Below, piece after piece: positions 23,101-35,735 of a stretch of DNA of 64,000 bases. Numbering within the stretch: position 1 is the first letter of the stretch; each line of letters opens with the position of its first letter. The position numbers and the translations under genes were made by a program. The stretch is from assembly GCF_050947335.1 (NCBI RefSeq), contig NW_027473508.1:197493-261492 (forward strand), in the 5' to 3' direction. The stretch comes from Megachile rotundata (taxonomy: Eukaryota; Arthropoda; Insecta; Hymenoptera; Megachilidae). The notes below the pieces were generated by a model, which saw nothing but the letters and a program-made list of their open reading frames with translations, did not search any database and was not told the DNA's origin.

Positions 23101-23940
23101 GATTGTGATTGTGTGATTGTGTGATTGTGATTGTGTGATTGTGATTGTGTGATTGTGATTGTGTGATTGTGATTGTGTGATTGTGATTGTGTGATTGTGA
23201 TTGTGTGATTGTGATTGTGCGATTGTGATTGTGTGATTGTGATTGTGTAACTGTGATTGTGTGATTGTGATTGTGTGATTGTGATTGTGTGATTGTGATT
23301 GTGTGAGTGTGATTGTGTGATCGTGATTGTGTGATCGTGATTGTGTGATTGTGTGATGGTGATTGTGTGATCGTGATTGTCGATCGTGACTGTGTGATCG
23401 TGACAGTGTGATAGTGACAGTGTGATAGTGATTGTGTGACAGTGATTGTGTGATCGTGATTGTGTGATCGTGATAGTGTGATCGTGATTGTGTGGTCGTG
23501 ATTGTGTGATCGTGATTGTGTGATCGTGATTGTGTGATTGTGATTGTGTGATTGTGATTGTGTGATTGTGATTGTGTGATTGTGATTGTGTGATTGTGAT
23601 TGTGTGATTGTGATTGTGCGATTGTGATTGTGTGATTGTGATTGTGTAACTGTGATTGTGTGATTGTGATTGTGTGATTGTGATTGTGTGATTGTGATTG
23701 TGTGAGTGTGATTGTGTGATCGTGATTGTGTGATCGTGATTGTATGATCGTGATTTTGTGATAGTGATTGTGTGATAGTGATTGTGTGATCGTGATTGTG
23801 TGATCGTGATTGCGTGATCGTGATTGTGTGGTCGTAATTGTGTGATCGTGATTATGTGATCGCAATTGTTGGATTGTGACTGTGTGATCGTGTGATTGTG
23901 ATTGTGTGATTGTGTGATTGTGATTGTGTGATTGTGATTG
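23101..23940. repeat. GCAATTG module, copy 2 (793-bp tandem duplicate)
   Basis: CGTGAC at 23399 and CGC at 23861, each exactly 793 bp after the same landmark in copy 1. The stretch 23101-23340 holds an extra internal fragment (GTGCGATTG at 23217, GTAACTG, GAGTG), so the duplication joint falls inside the module. Confidence 0.9.
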
Positions 23941-24209
23941 TGTGGTCGTGATTGTGTGATTGTGATTGTGTGATTGTGATTGTGTGATTGTGATTGTGTG
24001 ATTGTGATTGTGTGATTGTGATTGTGTGATTGTGATTGTGTGATTGTGATTGTGTGATTGTGATTGTGTGATTGTGATTGTGTGATTGTGATTGTGTGAT
24101 TGTGATTGTGTGATTGTGATTGTGTGATTGTGATTGTGTGATTGTGATTGTGTGATTGTGATTGTGTGATTGTGATTGTGTGATTGTGATTGTGTGATTG
24201 TGATTGTGT
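23941..24209. repeat. Canonical 14-mer array
   Basis: GTGGTCG unit, then about 18 perfect units. Confidence 0.93.
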
Positions 24210-24640
24210 GATCGTGATCGTGTGATCGTGATCGTGTGATCGTGATTGTGTGATCGTGACTGTGTGTTTGTGATGGTGTGACTGTGATTGTGGGATTGTG
24301 ACTGTGTGATCGTGATTGTGTAATCGTGATTTTGGGATTGTGATTATGGGATTGTGACAGTGTGAATGTTTATTGTGATTGTGTGATTGTGATTGTGTGA
24401 TCGTGCTTGTGTGATCGTGATTGTGTGATAGTGATTGTGTGATAGCGATTGTGTGATAGTGATTGTGATTGTGATTGTGTGATTGTGATTGTGTGACTGT
24501 GATTGTGTGATCGTGATTGTCTTATCGTGATTGTGTGAACGTGATTGTGTGAACATGATTGTGTGATCGTGATCGTGTGATCGTGATTGTGGGATTGTGA
24601 CTGTGTGATTGTGTTATTGTGATTGTGTGATTGTGATTGT
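24210..24640. repeat. GATAGCG/GAACATG module, copy 1
   Basis: Landmarks in order: GATCGTGATCG (24210), GTGTGTTTGTGATGG, GATTTTGGG, GATTATGGG, GACAGTGTGAATG, GTTTATTG (24368), GATCGTGCTTG, GATAGTG, GATAGCG, a hexamer run, GTCTTATCG, GAACGTG, GAACATG (24551), GTTATTG and GTAATTG. It resembles the GCGACAG module near its start and may derive from it. The copy at 28372 is at a constant offset of 4162 bp. Confidence 0.9.
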
Positions 24641-25243
24641 GTGATTGTAATTGTGTGATTGTGATTGTGTGATTGTGATTGTGTGATTGTGATTGTGTGA
24701 TTGTGATTGTGTGATTGTGATTGTGTGATTGTGATTGTGTGATTGTGATTGTGTGATTGTGATTGTGTGATTGTGATTGTGTGATTGTGATTGTGTGATT
24801 GTGATTGTGTGATTGTGATTGTGTGATTGTGATTGTGTGATTGTGATTGTGTGATTGTGATTGTGTGATTGTGATTGTGTGATTGTGATTGTGTGATTGT
24901 GATTGTGTGATTGTGATTGTGTGATTGTGATTGTGTGATTGTGATTGTGTGATTGTGATTGTGTGATTGTGATTGTGTGATTGTGATTGTGTGATTGTGA
25001 TTGTGTGATTGTGATTGTGTGATTGTGATTGTGTGATTGTGATTGTGTGATTGTGATTGTGTGATTGTGATTGTGTGATTGTGATTGTGTGATTGTGATT
25101 GTGTGATTGTGATTGTGTGATTGTGATTGTGTGATTGTGATTGTGTGATTGTGATTGTGTGATTGTGATTGTGTGATTGTGATTTTGTGATTGTGATTGT
25201 GTGATTGTGATTGTGTGATTGTGATTGTGTGATTGTGATTGTG
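24641..25243. repeat. Canonical 14-mer array
   Basis: About 43 units with one GATTTTG change near 25184. Confidence 0.94.
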
Positions 25244-25490
25244 CGATTGTGATTGTGCGATTGTGATTGTGCGATTGTGATTGTGCGATTGTGATTGTGC
25301 GATTGTGATTGTGCGATTGTGATTGTGCGATTGTGATTGTGCGATTGTGATTGTGCGATTGTGATTGTGCGATTGTGATTGTGCGATTGTGATTGTGCGA
25401 TTGTGATTGTGCGATTGTGATTGTGCGATTGTGATTGTGCGATTGTGATTGTGCGATTGTGATTGTGCGATTGTGATTGTGCGATTGTGA
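25244..25490. repeat. Variant array TGCGATTGTGATTG, 18 copies
   Basis: C positions from 25244 to 25482 in strict 14-bp steps (17 intervals). The same single change as the 75-copy run at 10397, but embedded in a different array, so it is either independently amplified or derived by exchange. Confidence 0.95.
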
Positions 25491-27280
25491 TTGTGTGATT
25501 GTGATTGTGTGATTGTGATTGTGTGATTGTGATTGTGTGATTGTGATTGTGTGATTGTGATTGTGTGATTGTGATTGTGTGATTGTGATTGTGTGATTGT
25601 GATTGTGTGATTGTGATTGTGTGATTGTGATTGTGTGATTGTGATTGTGTGATTGTGATTGTGTGATTGTGATTGTGTGATTGTGATTGTGTGATTGTGA
25701 TTGTGTGATTGTGATTGTGTGATTGTGATTGTGTGATTGTGATTGTGTGATTGTGATTGTGTGATTGTGATTGTGTGATTGTGATTGTGTGATTGTGATT
25801 GTGTGATTGTGATTGTGTGATTGTGATTGTGTGATTGTGATTGTGTGATTGTGATTGTGTGATTGTGATTGTGTGATTGTGATTGTGTGATTGTGATTGT
25901 GTGATTGTGATTGTGTGATTGTGATTGTGTGATTGTGATTGTGTGATTGTGATTGTGTGATTGTGATTGTGTGATTGTGATTGTGTGATTGTGATTGTGT
26001 GATTGTGATTGTGTGATTGTGATTGTGTGATTGTGATTGTGTGATTGTGATTGTGTGATTGTGATTGTGTGATTGTGATTGTGTGATTGTGATTGTGTGA
26101 TTGTGATTGTGTGATTGTGATTGTGTGATTGTGATTGTGTGATTGTGATTGTGTGATTGTGATTGTGTGATTGTGATTGTGTGATTGTGATTGTGTGATT
26201 GTGATTGTGTGATTGTGATTGTGTGATTGTGATTGTGTGATTGTGATTGTGTGATTGTGATTGTGTGATTGTGATTGTGTGATTGTGATTGTGTGATTGT
26301 GATTGTGTGATTGTGATTGTGTGATTGTGATTGTGTGATTGTGATTGTGTGATTGTGATTGTGTGATTGTGATTGTGTGATTGTGATTGTGTGATTGTGA
26401 TTGTGTGATTGTGATTGTGTGATTGTGATTGTGTGATTGTGATTGTGTGATTGTGATTGTGTGATTGTGATTGTGTGATTGTGATTGTGTGATTGTGATT
26501 GTGTGATTGTGATTGTGTGATTGTGATTGTGTGATTGTGATTGTGTGATTGTGATTGTGTGATTGTGATTGTGTGATTGTGATTGTGTGATTGTGATTGT
26601 GTGATTGTGATTGTGTGATTGTGATTGTGTGATTGTGATTGTGTGATTGTGATTGTGTGATTGTGATTGTGTGATTGTGATTGTGTGATTGTGATTGTGT
26701 GATTGTGATTGTGTGATTGTGATTGTGTGATTGTGATTGTGTGATTGTGATTGTGTGATTGTGATTGTGTGATTGTGTGATTGTGATTGTGTGATTGTGT
26801 GATTGTGATTGTGTGATTGTGATTGTGTGATTGTGATTGTGTGATTGTGATTGTGTGATTGTGATTGTGTGATTGTGATTGTGTGATTGTGATTGTGTGA
26901 TTGTGATTGTGTGATTGTGATTGTGTGATTGTGATTGTGTGATTGTGATTGTGTGATTGTGATTGTGTGATTGTGATTGTGTGATTGTGATTGTGTGATT
27001 GTGATTGTGTGATTGTGATTGTGTGATTGTGATTGTGTGATTGTGATTGTGTGATTGTGATTGTGTGATTGTGATTGTGTGATTGTGATTGTGTGATTGT
27101 GATTGTGTGATTGTGATTGTGTGATTGTGATTGTGTGATTGTGATTGTGTGATTGTGATTGTGTGATTGTGATTGTGTGATTGTGATTGTGTGATTGTGA
27201 TTGTGTGATTGTGATTGTGTGATTGTGATTGTGTGATTGTGATTGTGTGATTGTGATTGTGTGATTGTGATTGTGTGATT
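25491..27280. repeat. Canonical 14-mer array, 1.8 kb
   Basis: About 127 perfect units. The only register breaks are two lone octamers near 26775 and 26797. Confidence 0.95.
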
Positions 27281-28100
27281 GTGGTTGTGTGATCGTGATT
27301 GTGTGTTCGTGATTGCGTGTTCGTGATTGCGTGACCGTGATTGCGTGATCGTGATTGCGTGATTGTGATTGTGTGATTGTGATTGTGTGAGTGTGATTGT
27401 GTGATTGTGATTGTGTGAGTGTGATTGTGTGGTTGTGTGATCGTGATTGTGTGATCGTGATTGTGTGATCGTGATTGTGTGATCGTGATTGTGTGATTGT
27501 GTGATGGTGATTGTGTGATCGTGATTGTCGATCGTGACTGTGTGATCGTGACAGTGTGATAGTGACAGTGTGATAGTGATTGTGTGACAGTGATTGTGTG
27601 ATCGTGATTGTGTGATCGTGATAGTGTGATCGTGATTGTGTGGTCGTGATTGTGTGATCGTGATTGTGTGATCGTGATTGTGTGATTGTGATTGTGTGAT
27701 TGTGATTGTGTGATTGTGATTGTGTGATTGTGATTGTGTGATTGTGATTGTGTGATTGTGATTGTGCGATTGTGATTGTGTGATTGTGATTGTGTAACTG
27801 TGATTGTGTGATTGTGATTGTGTGATTGTGATTGTGTGATTGTGATTGTGTGAGTGTGATTGTGTGATCGTGATTGTGTGATCGTGATTGTATGATCGTG
27901 ATTTTGTGATAGTGATTGTGTGATAGTGATTGTGTGATCGTGATTGTGTGATCGTGATTGCGTGATCGTGATTGTGTGGTCGTAATTGTGTGATCGTGAT
28001 TATGTGATCGCAATTGTTGGATTGTGACTGTGTGATCGTGTGATTGTGATTGTGTGATTGTGTGATTGTGATTGTGTGATTGTGATTGTGTGGTCGTGAT
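27281..28100. repeat. GCAATTG module, copy 3
   Basis: Full module starting at GTGGTTGTGTGATCG (27281), with GTGTTCG, GCGTGTTCG and GCGTGACCG, then CGTGAC at 27547 and CGC at 28009 (462 bp). Only this copy has the extra GCGTGTTCG unit. Confidence 0.92.
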
Positions 28101-28371
28101 TGTGTGATTGTGATTGTGTGATTGTGATTGTGTGATTGTGATTGTGTGATTGTGATTGTGTGATTGTGATTGTGTGATTGTGATTGTGTGATTGTGATTG
28201 TGTGATTGTGATTGTGTGATTGTGATTGTGTGATTGTGATTGTGTGATTGTGATTGTGTGATTGTGATTGTGTGATTGTGATTGTGTGATTGTGATTGTG
28301 TGATTGTGATTGTGTGATTGTGATTGTGTGATTGTGATTGTGTGATTGTGATTGTGTGATTGTGATTGTGT
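28101..28371. repeat. Canonical 14-mer array
   Basis: About 19 perfect units, the counterpart of 23941-24209. Confidence 0.93.
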
Positions 28372-28810
28372 GATCGTGATCGTGTGATCGTGATCGTGTG
28401 ATCGTGATTGTGTGATCGTGACTGTGTGTTTGTGATGGTGTGACTGTGATTGTGGGATTGTGACTGTGTGATCGTGATTGTGTAATCGTGATTTTGGGAT
28501 TGTGATTATGGGATTGTGACAGTGTGAATGTTTATTGTGATTGTGTGATTGTGATTGTGTGATCGTGATTGTGTGATCGTGATTGTGTGATAGTGATTGT
28601 GTGATAGCGATTGTGTGATAGTGATTGTGATTGTGATTGTGTGATTGTGATTGTGTGACTGTGATTGTGTGATCGTGATTGTCTTATCGTGATTGTGTGA
28701 ACGTGATTGTGTGAACATGATTGTGTGATCGTGATCGTGTGATCGTGATTGTGGGATTGTGACTGTGTGATTGTGTTATTGTGATTGTGTGATTGTGATT
28801 GTGTGATTGT
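28372..28810. repeat. GATAGCG/GAACATG module, copy 2
   Basis: All landmarks of 24210 are repeated at a constant offset of 4162 bp (GTTTATTG at 28530, GAACATG at 28713). The one substitution I can see is GTGATTG here against GTGCTTG near 24405, so the two blocks are nearly identical. Confidence 0.92.
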
Positions 28811-29190
28811 AATTGTGTGATTGTGATTGTGTGATTGTGATTGTGTGATTGTGATTGTGTGATTGTGATTGTGTGATTGTGATTGTGTGATTGTGATTGT
28901 GTGATTGTGATTGTGTGATTGTGATTGTGTGATTGTGATTGTGTGATTGTGATTGTGTGATTGTGATTGTGTGATTGTGATTGTGTGATTGTGATTGTGT
29001 GATTGTGATTGTGTGATTGTGATTGTGTGATTGTGATTGTGTGATTGTGATTGTGTGATTGTGATTGTGTGATTGTGATTGTGTGATTGTGATTGTGTGA
29101 TTGTGATTGTGTGATTGTGATTGTGTGATTGTGATTGTGTGATTGTGATTGTGTGATTGTGATTGTGTGATTGTGATTGTGTGATTGTGA
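28811..29190. repeat. Canonical 14-mer array
   Basis: About 27 perfect units, ending at the GTGGATTTGCGACTG junction. Confidence 0.93.
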
Positions 29191-29725
29191 TTGTGGATTT
29201 GCGACTGTGTGATTGTGATTGTGTGATCGTGACTGTGCGATTGTGATTGTGGGATTGTGATTGAGTGATTGTGTGATCGTGATTGCGTGATCGTGATTGT
29301 GTGATTGTGATTGTGTGATCGTGATTGTGATTGTGTGATTGTGATTGTGTGATTGTGATTGTGTGATTGTGATTGTGTGATTGTGATTGTGTGATTGTGA
29401 TTGTGTGGTCGTGATTGTGTGATCGTGATTGTGTGATCGTGATTGTGTGATTGTGTGATTGTGATTGTGTGATTGTGATTGTGTGATTGTGATTGTGTGA
29501 TTGTGATTGTGTGATTGTGATTGTGTGATTGTGATTGTGTGATTGTGATTGTGTGATTGTGATTGTGTGATTGTGATTGTGTGATTGTGATTGTGTGATT
29601 GTGATTGTGTGATTGTGATTGTGTGATTGTGATTGTGTGATTGTGATTGTGTGATTGTGATTTTGTGACTGTGTGATTGTGATTGTGTGATCGTGATTAT
29701 GCTATTGTGATTGTGTGATTGTGAT
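29191..29725. repeat. 16-mer module, left part, copy 1 (5'-truncated)
   Basis: Starts directly at GTGGATTTGCGACTG, missing the GAATGCG and GATCCTGACTGCG words seen at 35.1, 39.9, 42.0, 48.3 and 53.1 kb. It continues through GACTGTGCGATTG, TGAGTG, GCGTGATCG, GTGGTCG and a canonical stretch to GATTATGCTATTG (about 29697). GATTTTGTGACTG near 29660 is private to this copy. Confidence 0.88.
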
Positions 29726-30110
29726 TGCGTGATTGTGTGATTGCGTGATTGTGTGATTGCGTGATTGTGTGATTGCGTGATTGTGTGATTGCGTGATTGT
29801 GTGATTGCGTGATTGTGTGATTGCGTGACTGTGTGATTGTGTGACTGTGTGATTGTGTGACTGTGTGATTGTGTGACTGTGTGATTGTGTGACTGTGTGA
29901 TTGTGTGACTGTGTGATTGTGTGACTGTGTGATTGTGTGACTGTGTGATTGTGTGACTGTGTGATTGTGTGACTGTGTGATTGTGTGACTGTGTGATTGT
30001 GTGACTGTGTGATTGTGTGACTGTGTGATTGTGTGACTGTGTGATTGTGTGACTGTGTGATTGCGTGACAGTGTGATTGCGTGACTGTGTGATTGTGTGA
30101 TTGTGTGATT
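29726..30110. repeat. 16-mer dimer array, copy 1
   Basis: Seven units in which the octamer TGTGATTG alternates with CGTGATTG (GCG at 29727 to 29823, step 16), then 17 units of TGTGACTGTGTGATTG type (GACTG at 29827 to 30083, step 16), including one GACAG at 30067 flanked by GCG. These are octamer dimers, a short higher-order repeat distinct from the 14-mer arrays. Confidence 0.94.
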
Positions 30111-30295
30111 GTGATTGTGTGATTGTGTGATTGTGATTGTGTGATTGTGATTGTGTGATTGTGATTGTGTGATTGTGATTGTGTGATTGTGATTGTGTGA
30201 TTGTGATTGTGTGATTGTGATTGTGTGATTGTGATTGTGTGATTGTGTGATTGTGATTGTGATTGTGTGATTGTGATTGTGTGATTGTGATTGTG
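30111..30295. repeat. Canonical 14-mer array with octamers
   Basis: About ten canonical units with lone octamers at each end and one extra hexamer near 30258. Confidence 0.9.
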
Positions 30296-31000
30296 TAACT
30301 TTGATTGTGTGACTTTGATTGTGTGACGGTGACTGTGGGATTGTGACTGTGTGATCGTGATTGTGTGATCGTGATTGTGGGATTGTGATTGTGGGATTGT
30401 GACTGTGTGATTGTGTGATTGTGATTGTGTGATTGTGATTGTGTGACTGTGATTGTGCGATTGTGATTGTGTGATCGTGATTGTGTGATCGTGATTGTGT
30501 GATCGTGATTGTGATTGTGTGATTGTGATTGTGTGATTGTTATTGTGATTTTGATTGAGTGACTGTGTGATTGTGATTGTGTGATCGTGATTGTGTGATC
30601 GTGATTGTGTGATCGTGATTGTGTGATCGTGATTGTGTGATCGTGATCGTGTGGTCGTGATTGTGTGATCGTGATTGTGCGAACGTGTTTGTGTGATCGT
30701 GATTGTGATTGTGATTATGTGATTGTGATTATGTGACTGTGATTGTGTGATCGTGATTGTGCGATCGTGATTGTCTGATCGTGATTGTGCGATCGTGATT
30801 GTGTGATCGTGATTGTGTGATCGTGATTGTGTGATCGTGATTGTGGGATTTTGACTGTGTGATTGTGTGATCGTGATTGTGATTGTGTGATTGTGATTGT
30901 GTGATGGTGATTGTGTGATCGTGATAGTGTGATCGTGATTGTGTGGTCGTGATTGTGTGATGGTGATTTTGTGATGGTGATTGTGTGATTTTGATTGTGT
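30296..31000. repeat. ACGGTG/GAACGTG module, copy 1
   Basis: Landmarks: GTAACTTTG (30296), GACTTTG, GACGGTGACTG, GTGCGATTG, GATTGTTATTG, GATTTTGATTGAGTGACTG, GATCGTGATCGTGTGGTCG, GTGCGAACGTGTTTG (30669), two GATTATGTG words, GTGCGATCG, GTCTGATCG, GGGATTTTGACTG, GATGGTG, GATAGTG, GATTTTGTGATGG, GATTTTG. It lacks the GTTTG/GGGTTTG entry present at 36.78 and 45.23 kb. Confidence 0.9.
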
Positions 31001-31298
31001 GATTGTGATTGTGTGATTGTGATTGTGTGATTGTGATTGAGTGATTGTGATTGTGTGATTGTGATTGTGTGATTGTGATTGTGTGATTGTGATTGTGTGA
31101 TTGTGATTGTGTGATTGTGATTGTGTGATTGTGATTGTGTGATTGTGATTGTGTGATTGTGATTGTGTGATTGTGATTGTGTGATTGTGATTGTGTGATT
31201 GTGATTGTGTGATTGTGATTGTGTGATTGTGATTGTGTGATTGTGATTGTGTGATTGTGATTGTGTGATTGTGATTGTGTGATTGTGATTGTGTGATT
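31001..31298. repeat. Canonical 14-mer array
   Basis: About 20 units with one TGAGTG near 31041. Confidence 0.92.
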
Positions 31299-32090
31299 GT
31301 GGTTGTGTGATCGTGATTGTGTGTGCGTGATTGCGTGACCGTGATTGCGTGATCGTGATTGTGTGATTGTGATTGTGTGATTGTGATTGTGTGAGTGTGA
31401 TTGTGTGATTGTGATTGTGTGAGTGTGATTGTGTGGTTGTGTGATCGTGATTGTGTGATCGTGATTGTGTGATCGTGATTGTGTGATTGTGTGATGGTGA
31501 TTGTGTGATCGTGATTGTCGATCGTGACTGTGTGATCGTGACAGTGTGATAGTGACAGTGTGATAGTGATTGTGTGACAGTGATTGTGTGATCGTGATTG
31601 TGTGATCGTGATAGTGTGATCGTGATTGTGTGGTCGTGATTGTGTGATCGTGATTGTGTGATTGTGATTGTGTGATTGTGATTGTGTGATTGTGATTGTG
31701 TGATTGTGATTGTGTGATTGTGATTGTGTGATTGTGATTGTGTGATTGTGATTGTGCGATTGTGATTGTGTGATTGTGATTGTGTAACTGTGATTGTGTG
31801 ATTGTGATTGTGTGATTGTGATTGTGTGATTGTGATTGTGTGAGTGTGATTGTGTGATCGTGATTGTGTGATCGTGATTGTATGATCGTGATTTTGTGAT
31901 AGTGATTGTGTGATAGTGATTGTGTGATCGTGATTGTGTGATCGTGATTGCGTGATCGTGATTGTGTGGTCGAAATTGTGTGATCGTGATTATGTGATCG
32001 CAATTGTTGGATTGTGACTGTGTGATCGTGTGATTGTGATTGTGTGATTGTGTGATTGTGATTGTGTGATTGTGATTGTGTGGTCGTGAT
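31299..32090. repeat. GCAATTG module, copy 4
   Basis: GTGGTTG at 31299, GTGTGCG in place of GTGTTCG, CGTGAC at 31537 (238 bp, two units fewer than copy 3) and CGC at 31999 (462 bp). GTGGTCGAAATTG near 31970 replaces GTGGTCGTAATTG. Confidence 0.91.
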
Positions 32091-35035
32091 TGTGTGATGG
32101 TGATTGTGTGATTGTGATTGTGTGATTGTGATTGTGTGATTGTGATTGTGTGATTGTGATTGTGTGATTGTGATTGTGTGATTGTGATTGTGTGATTGTG
32201 ATTGTGTGATTGTGATTGTGTGATTGTGATTGTGTGATTGTGATTGTGTGATTGTGATTGTGTGATTGTGATTGTGTGATTGTGATTGTGTGATTGTGAT
32301 TGTGTGATTGTGATTGTGTGATTGTGATTGTGTGATTGTGATTGTGTGATTGTGATTGTGTGATTGTGATTGTGTGATTGTGATTGTGTGATTGTGATTG
32401 TGTGATTGTGATTGTGTGATTGTGATTGTGTGATTGTGATTGTGTGATTGTGATTGTGTGATTGTGATTGTGTGATTGTGATTGTGTGATTGTGATTGTG
32501 TGATTGTGATTGTGTGATTGTGATTGTGTGATTGTGATTGTGTGATTGTGATTGTGTGATTGTGATTGTGTGATTGTGATTGTGTGATTGTGATTGTGTG
32601 ATTGTGATTGTGTGATTGTGATTGTGTGATTGTGATTGTGTGATTGTGATTGTGTGATTGTGATTGTGTGATTGTGATTGTGTGATTGTGATTGTGTGAT
32701 TGTGATTGTGTGATTGTGATTGTGTGATTGTGATTGTGTGATTGTGATTGTGTGATTGTGATTGTGTGATTGTGATTGTGTGATTGTGATTGTGTGATTG
32801 TGATTGTGTGATTGTGATTGTGTGATTGTGATTGTGTGATTGTGATTGTGTGATTGTGATTGTGTGATTGTGATTGTGTGATTGTGATTGTGTGATTGTG
32901 ATTGTGTGATTGTGATTGTGTGATTGTGATTGTGTGATTGTGATTGTGTGATTGTGATTGTGTGATTGTGATTGTGTGATTGTGATTGTGTGATTGTGAT
33001 TGTGTGATTGTGATTGTGTGATTGTGATTGTGTGATTGTGATTGTGTGATTGTGATTGTGTGATTGTGATTGTGTGATTGTGATTGTGTGATTGTGATTG
33101 TGTGATTGTGATTGTGTGATTGTGATTGTGTGATTGTGATTGTGTGATTGTGATTGTGTGATTGTGATTGTGTGATTGTGATTGTGTGATTGTGATTGTG
33201 TGATTGTGATTGTGTGATTGTGATTGTGTGATTGTGATTGTGTGATTGTGATTGTGTGATTGTGATTGTGTGATTGTGATTGTGTGATTGTGATTGTGTG
33301 ATTGTGATTGTGTGATTGTGATTGTGTGATTGTGATTGTGTGATTGTGATTGTGTGATTGTGATTGTGTGATTGTGATTGTGTGATTGTGATTGTGTGAT
33401 TGTGATTGTGTGATTGTGATTGTGTGATTGTGATTGTGTGATTGTGATTGTGTGATTGTGATTGTGTGATTGTGATTGTGTGATTGTGTGATTGTGATTG
33501 TGTGATTGTGATTGTGTGATTGTGATTGTGTGATTGTGATTGTGTGATTGTGATTGTGTGATTGTGATTGTGTGATTGTGATTGTGTGATTGTGATTGTG
33601 TGATTGTGATTGTGTGATTGTGATTGTGTGATTGTGATTGTGTGATTGTGATTGTGTGATTGTGATTGTGTGATTGTGATTGTGTGATTGTGATTGTGTG
33701 ATTGTGATTGTGTGATTGTGATTGTGTGATTGTGATTGTGTGATTGTGATTGTGTGATTGTGATTGTGTGATTGTGATTGTGTGATTGTGATTGTGTGAT
33801 TGTGATTGTGTGATTGTGATTGTGTGATTGTGATTGTGTGATTGTGATTGTGTGATTGTGATTGTGTGATTGTGATTGTGTGATTGTGATTGTGTGATTG
33901 TGATTGTGTGATTGTGATTGTGTGATTGTGATTGTGTGATTGTGATTGTGTGATTGTGATTGTGTGATTGTGATTGTGTGATTGTGATTGTGTGATTGTG
34001 ATTGTGTGATTGTGATTGTGTGATTGTGATTGTGTGATTGTGATTGTGTGATTGTGATTGTGTGATTGTGATTGTGTGATTGTGATTGTGTGATTGTGAT
34101 TGTGTGATTGTGATTGTGTGATTGTGATTGTGTGATTGTGATTGTGTGATTGTGATTGTGTGATTGTGATTGTGTGATTGTGATTGTGTGATTGTGATTG
34201 TGTGATTGTGATTGTGTGATTGTGATTGTGTGATTGTGATTGTGTGATTGTGATTGTGTGATTGTGATTGTGTGATTGTGATTGTGTGATTGTGATTGTG
34301 TGATTGTGATTGTGTGATTGTGATTGTGTGATTGTGATTGTGTGATTGTGATTGTGTGATTGTGATTGTGTGATTGTGATTGTGTGATTGTGATTGTGTG
34401 ATTGTGATTGTGTGATTGTGATTGTGTGATTGTGATTGTGTGATTGTGATTGTGTGATTGTGATTGTGTGATTGTGATTGTGTGATTGTGATTGTGTGAT
34501 TGTGATTGTGTGATTGTGATTGTGTGATTGTGATTGTGTGATTGTGATTGTGTGATTGTGATTGTGTGATTGTGATTGTGTGATTGTGATTGTGTGATTG
34601 TGATTGTGTGATTGTGATTGTGTGATTGTGATTGTGTGATTGTGATTGTGTGATTGTGATTGTGTGATTGTGATTGTGTGATTGTGATTGTGTGATTGTG
34701 ATTGTGTGATTGTGATTGTGTGATTGTGATTGTGTGATTGTGATTGTGTGATTGTGATTGTGTGATTGTGATTGTGTGATTGTGATTGTGTGATTGTGAT
34801 TGTGTGATTGTGATTGTGTGATTGTGATTGTGTGATTGTGATTGTGTGATTGTGATTGTGTGATTGTGATTGTGTGATTGTGATTGTGTGATTGTGATTG
34901 TGTGATTGTGATTGTGTGATTGTGATTGTGTGATTGTGATTGTGTGATTGTGATTGTGTGATTGTGATTGTGTGATTGTGATTGTGTGATTGTGATTGTG
35001 TGATTGTGATTGTGTGATTGTGATTGTGTGATTGT
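32091..35035. repeat. Canonical 14-mer array, 2.9 kb
   Basis: About 210 near-perfect units with a GATGG at 32097 and a single lone octamer near 33485. One of the most uniform stretches in the window. Confidence 0.95.
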
Positions 35036-35735
35036 GGTTGTGTGATTGTGATTGTGTGATTATGATTGTGTGAATGCGATTGTGTGATTGTGATTGTGTG
35101 ATTGTGTGATCGTGATTGTGCGATCGTGATTTTGTGATCGTGATTGTGTGATTGTGATTGTGATTGTGTGACTGTGTTACTGTGATTGTGTGATCCTGAC
35201 TGCGTGATCGTGTTTGTGTGATCGTGATTGTGGATTTGCGACTGTGTGATTGTGATTGTGTGATCGTGACTGTGCGATTGTGATTGTGGGATTGTGATTG
35301 AGTGATTGTGTGATCGTGATTGCGTGATCGTGATTGTGTGATTGTGATTGTGTGATCGTGATTGTGATTGTGTGATTGTGATTGTGTGATTGTGATTGTG
35401 TGATTCTGATTGTGTGATTGTGATTGTGTGATTGTGATTGTGTGGTCGTGATTGTGTGATCGTGATTGTGTGATCGTGATTGCGTGATCGGGATTGTGTG
35501 ATTGTGTGATTGTGATTGTGTGATTGTGATTGTGTGATTGTGATTGTGTGATTGTGATTGTGTGATTGTGATTGTGTGATTGTGATTGTGTGATTGTGAT
35601 TGTGTGATTGTGATTGTGTGATTGTGATTGTGTGATTGTGATTGTGTGATTGTGATTGTGTGATTGTGATTGTGTGACTGTGTGATTGTGATTGTGTGAT
35701 CGTGATTATGCTATTGTGATTGTGTGATTGTGATT
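35036..35735. repeat. 16-mer module, left part, copy 2
   Basis: Full set of landmarks: GATTATG, GAATGCG (35072), GATTTTGTGATCG, GTGTTACTG, GATCCTGACTGCG (35192), GATCGTGTTTG, GTGGATTTGCGACTG, GTGCGATTG, TGAGTG, GATTCTG, GTGGTCG, GATCGGGATTG, canonical stretch, GATTATGCTATTG (GCTA 35710). GATCCT-to-GCTA is 518 bp, seven units more than the 420 bp at 48.4 and 53.2 kb. Confidence 0.92.

Noticed and set aside
29726..30110. Regular repeats with a constant step, resembling a CRISPR array.
   Set aside because: There are no unique spacers. The 16-bp units are contiguous octamer dimers, and the repeat length is far below CRISPR repeats.
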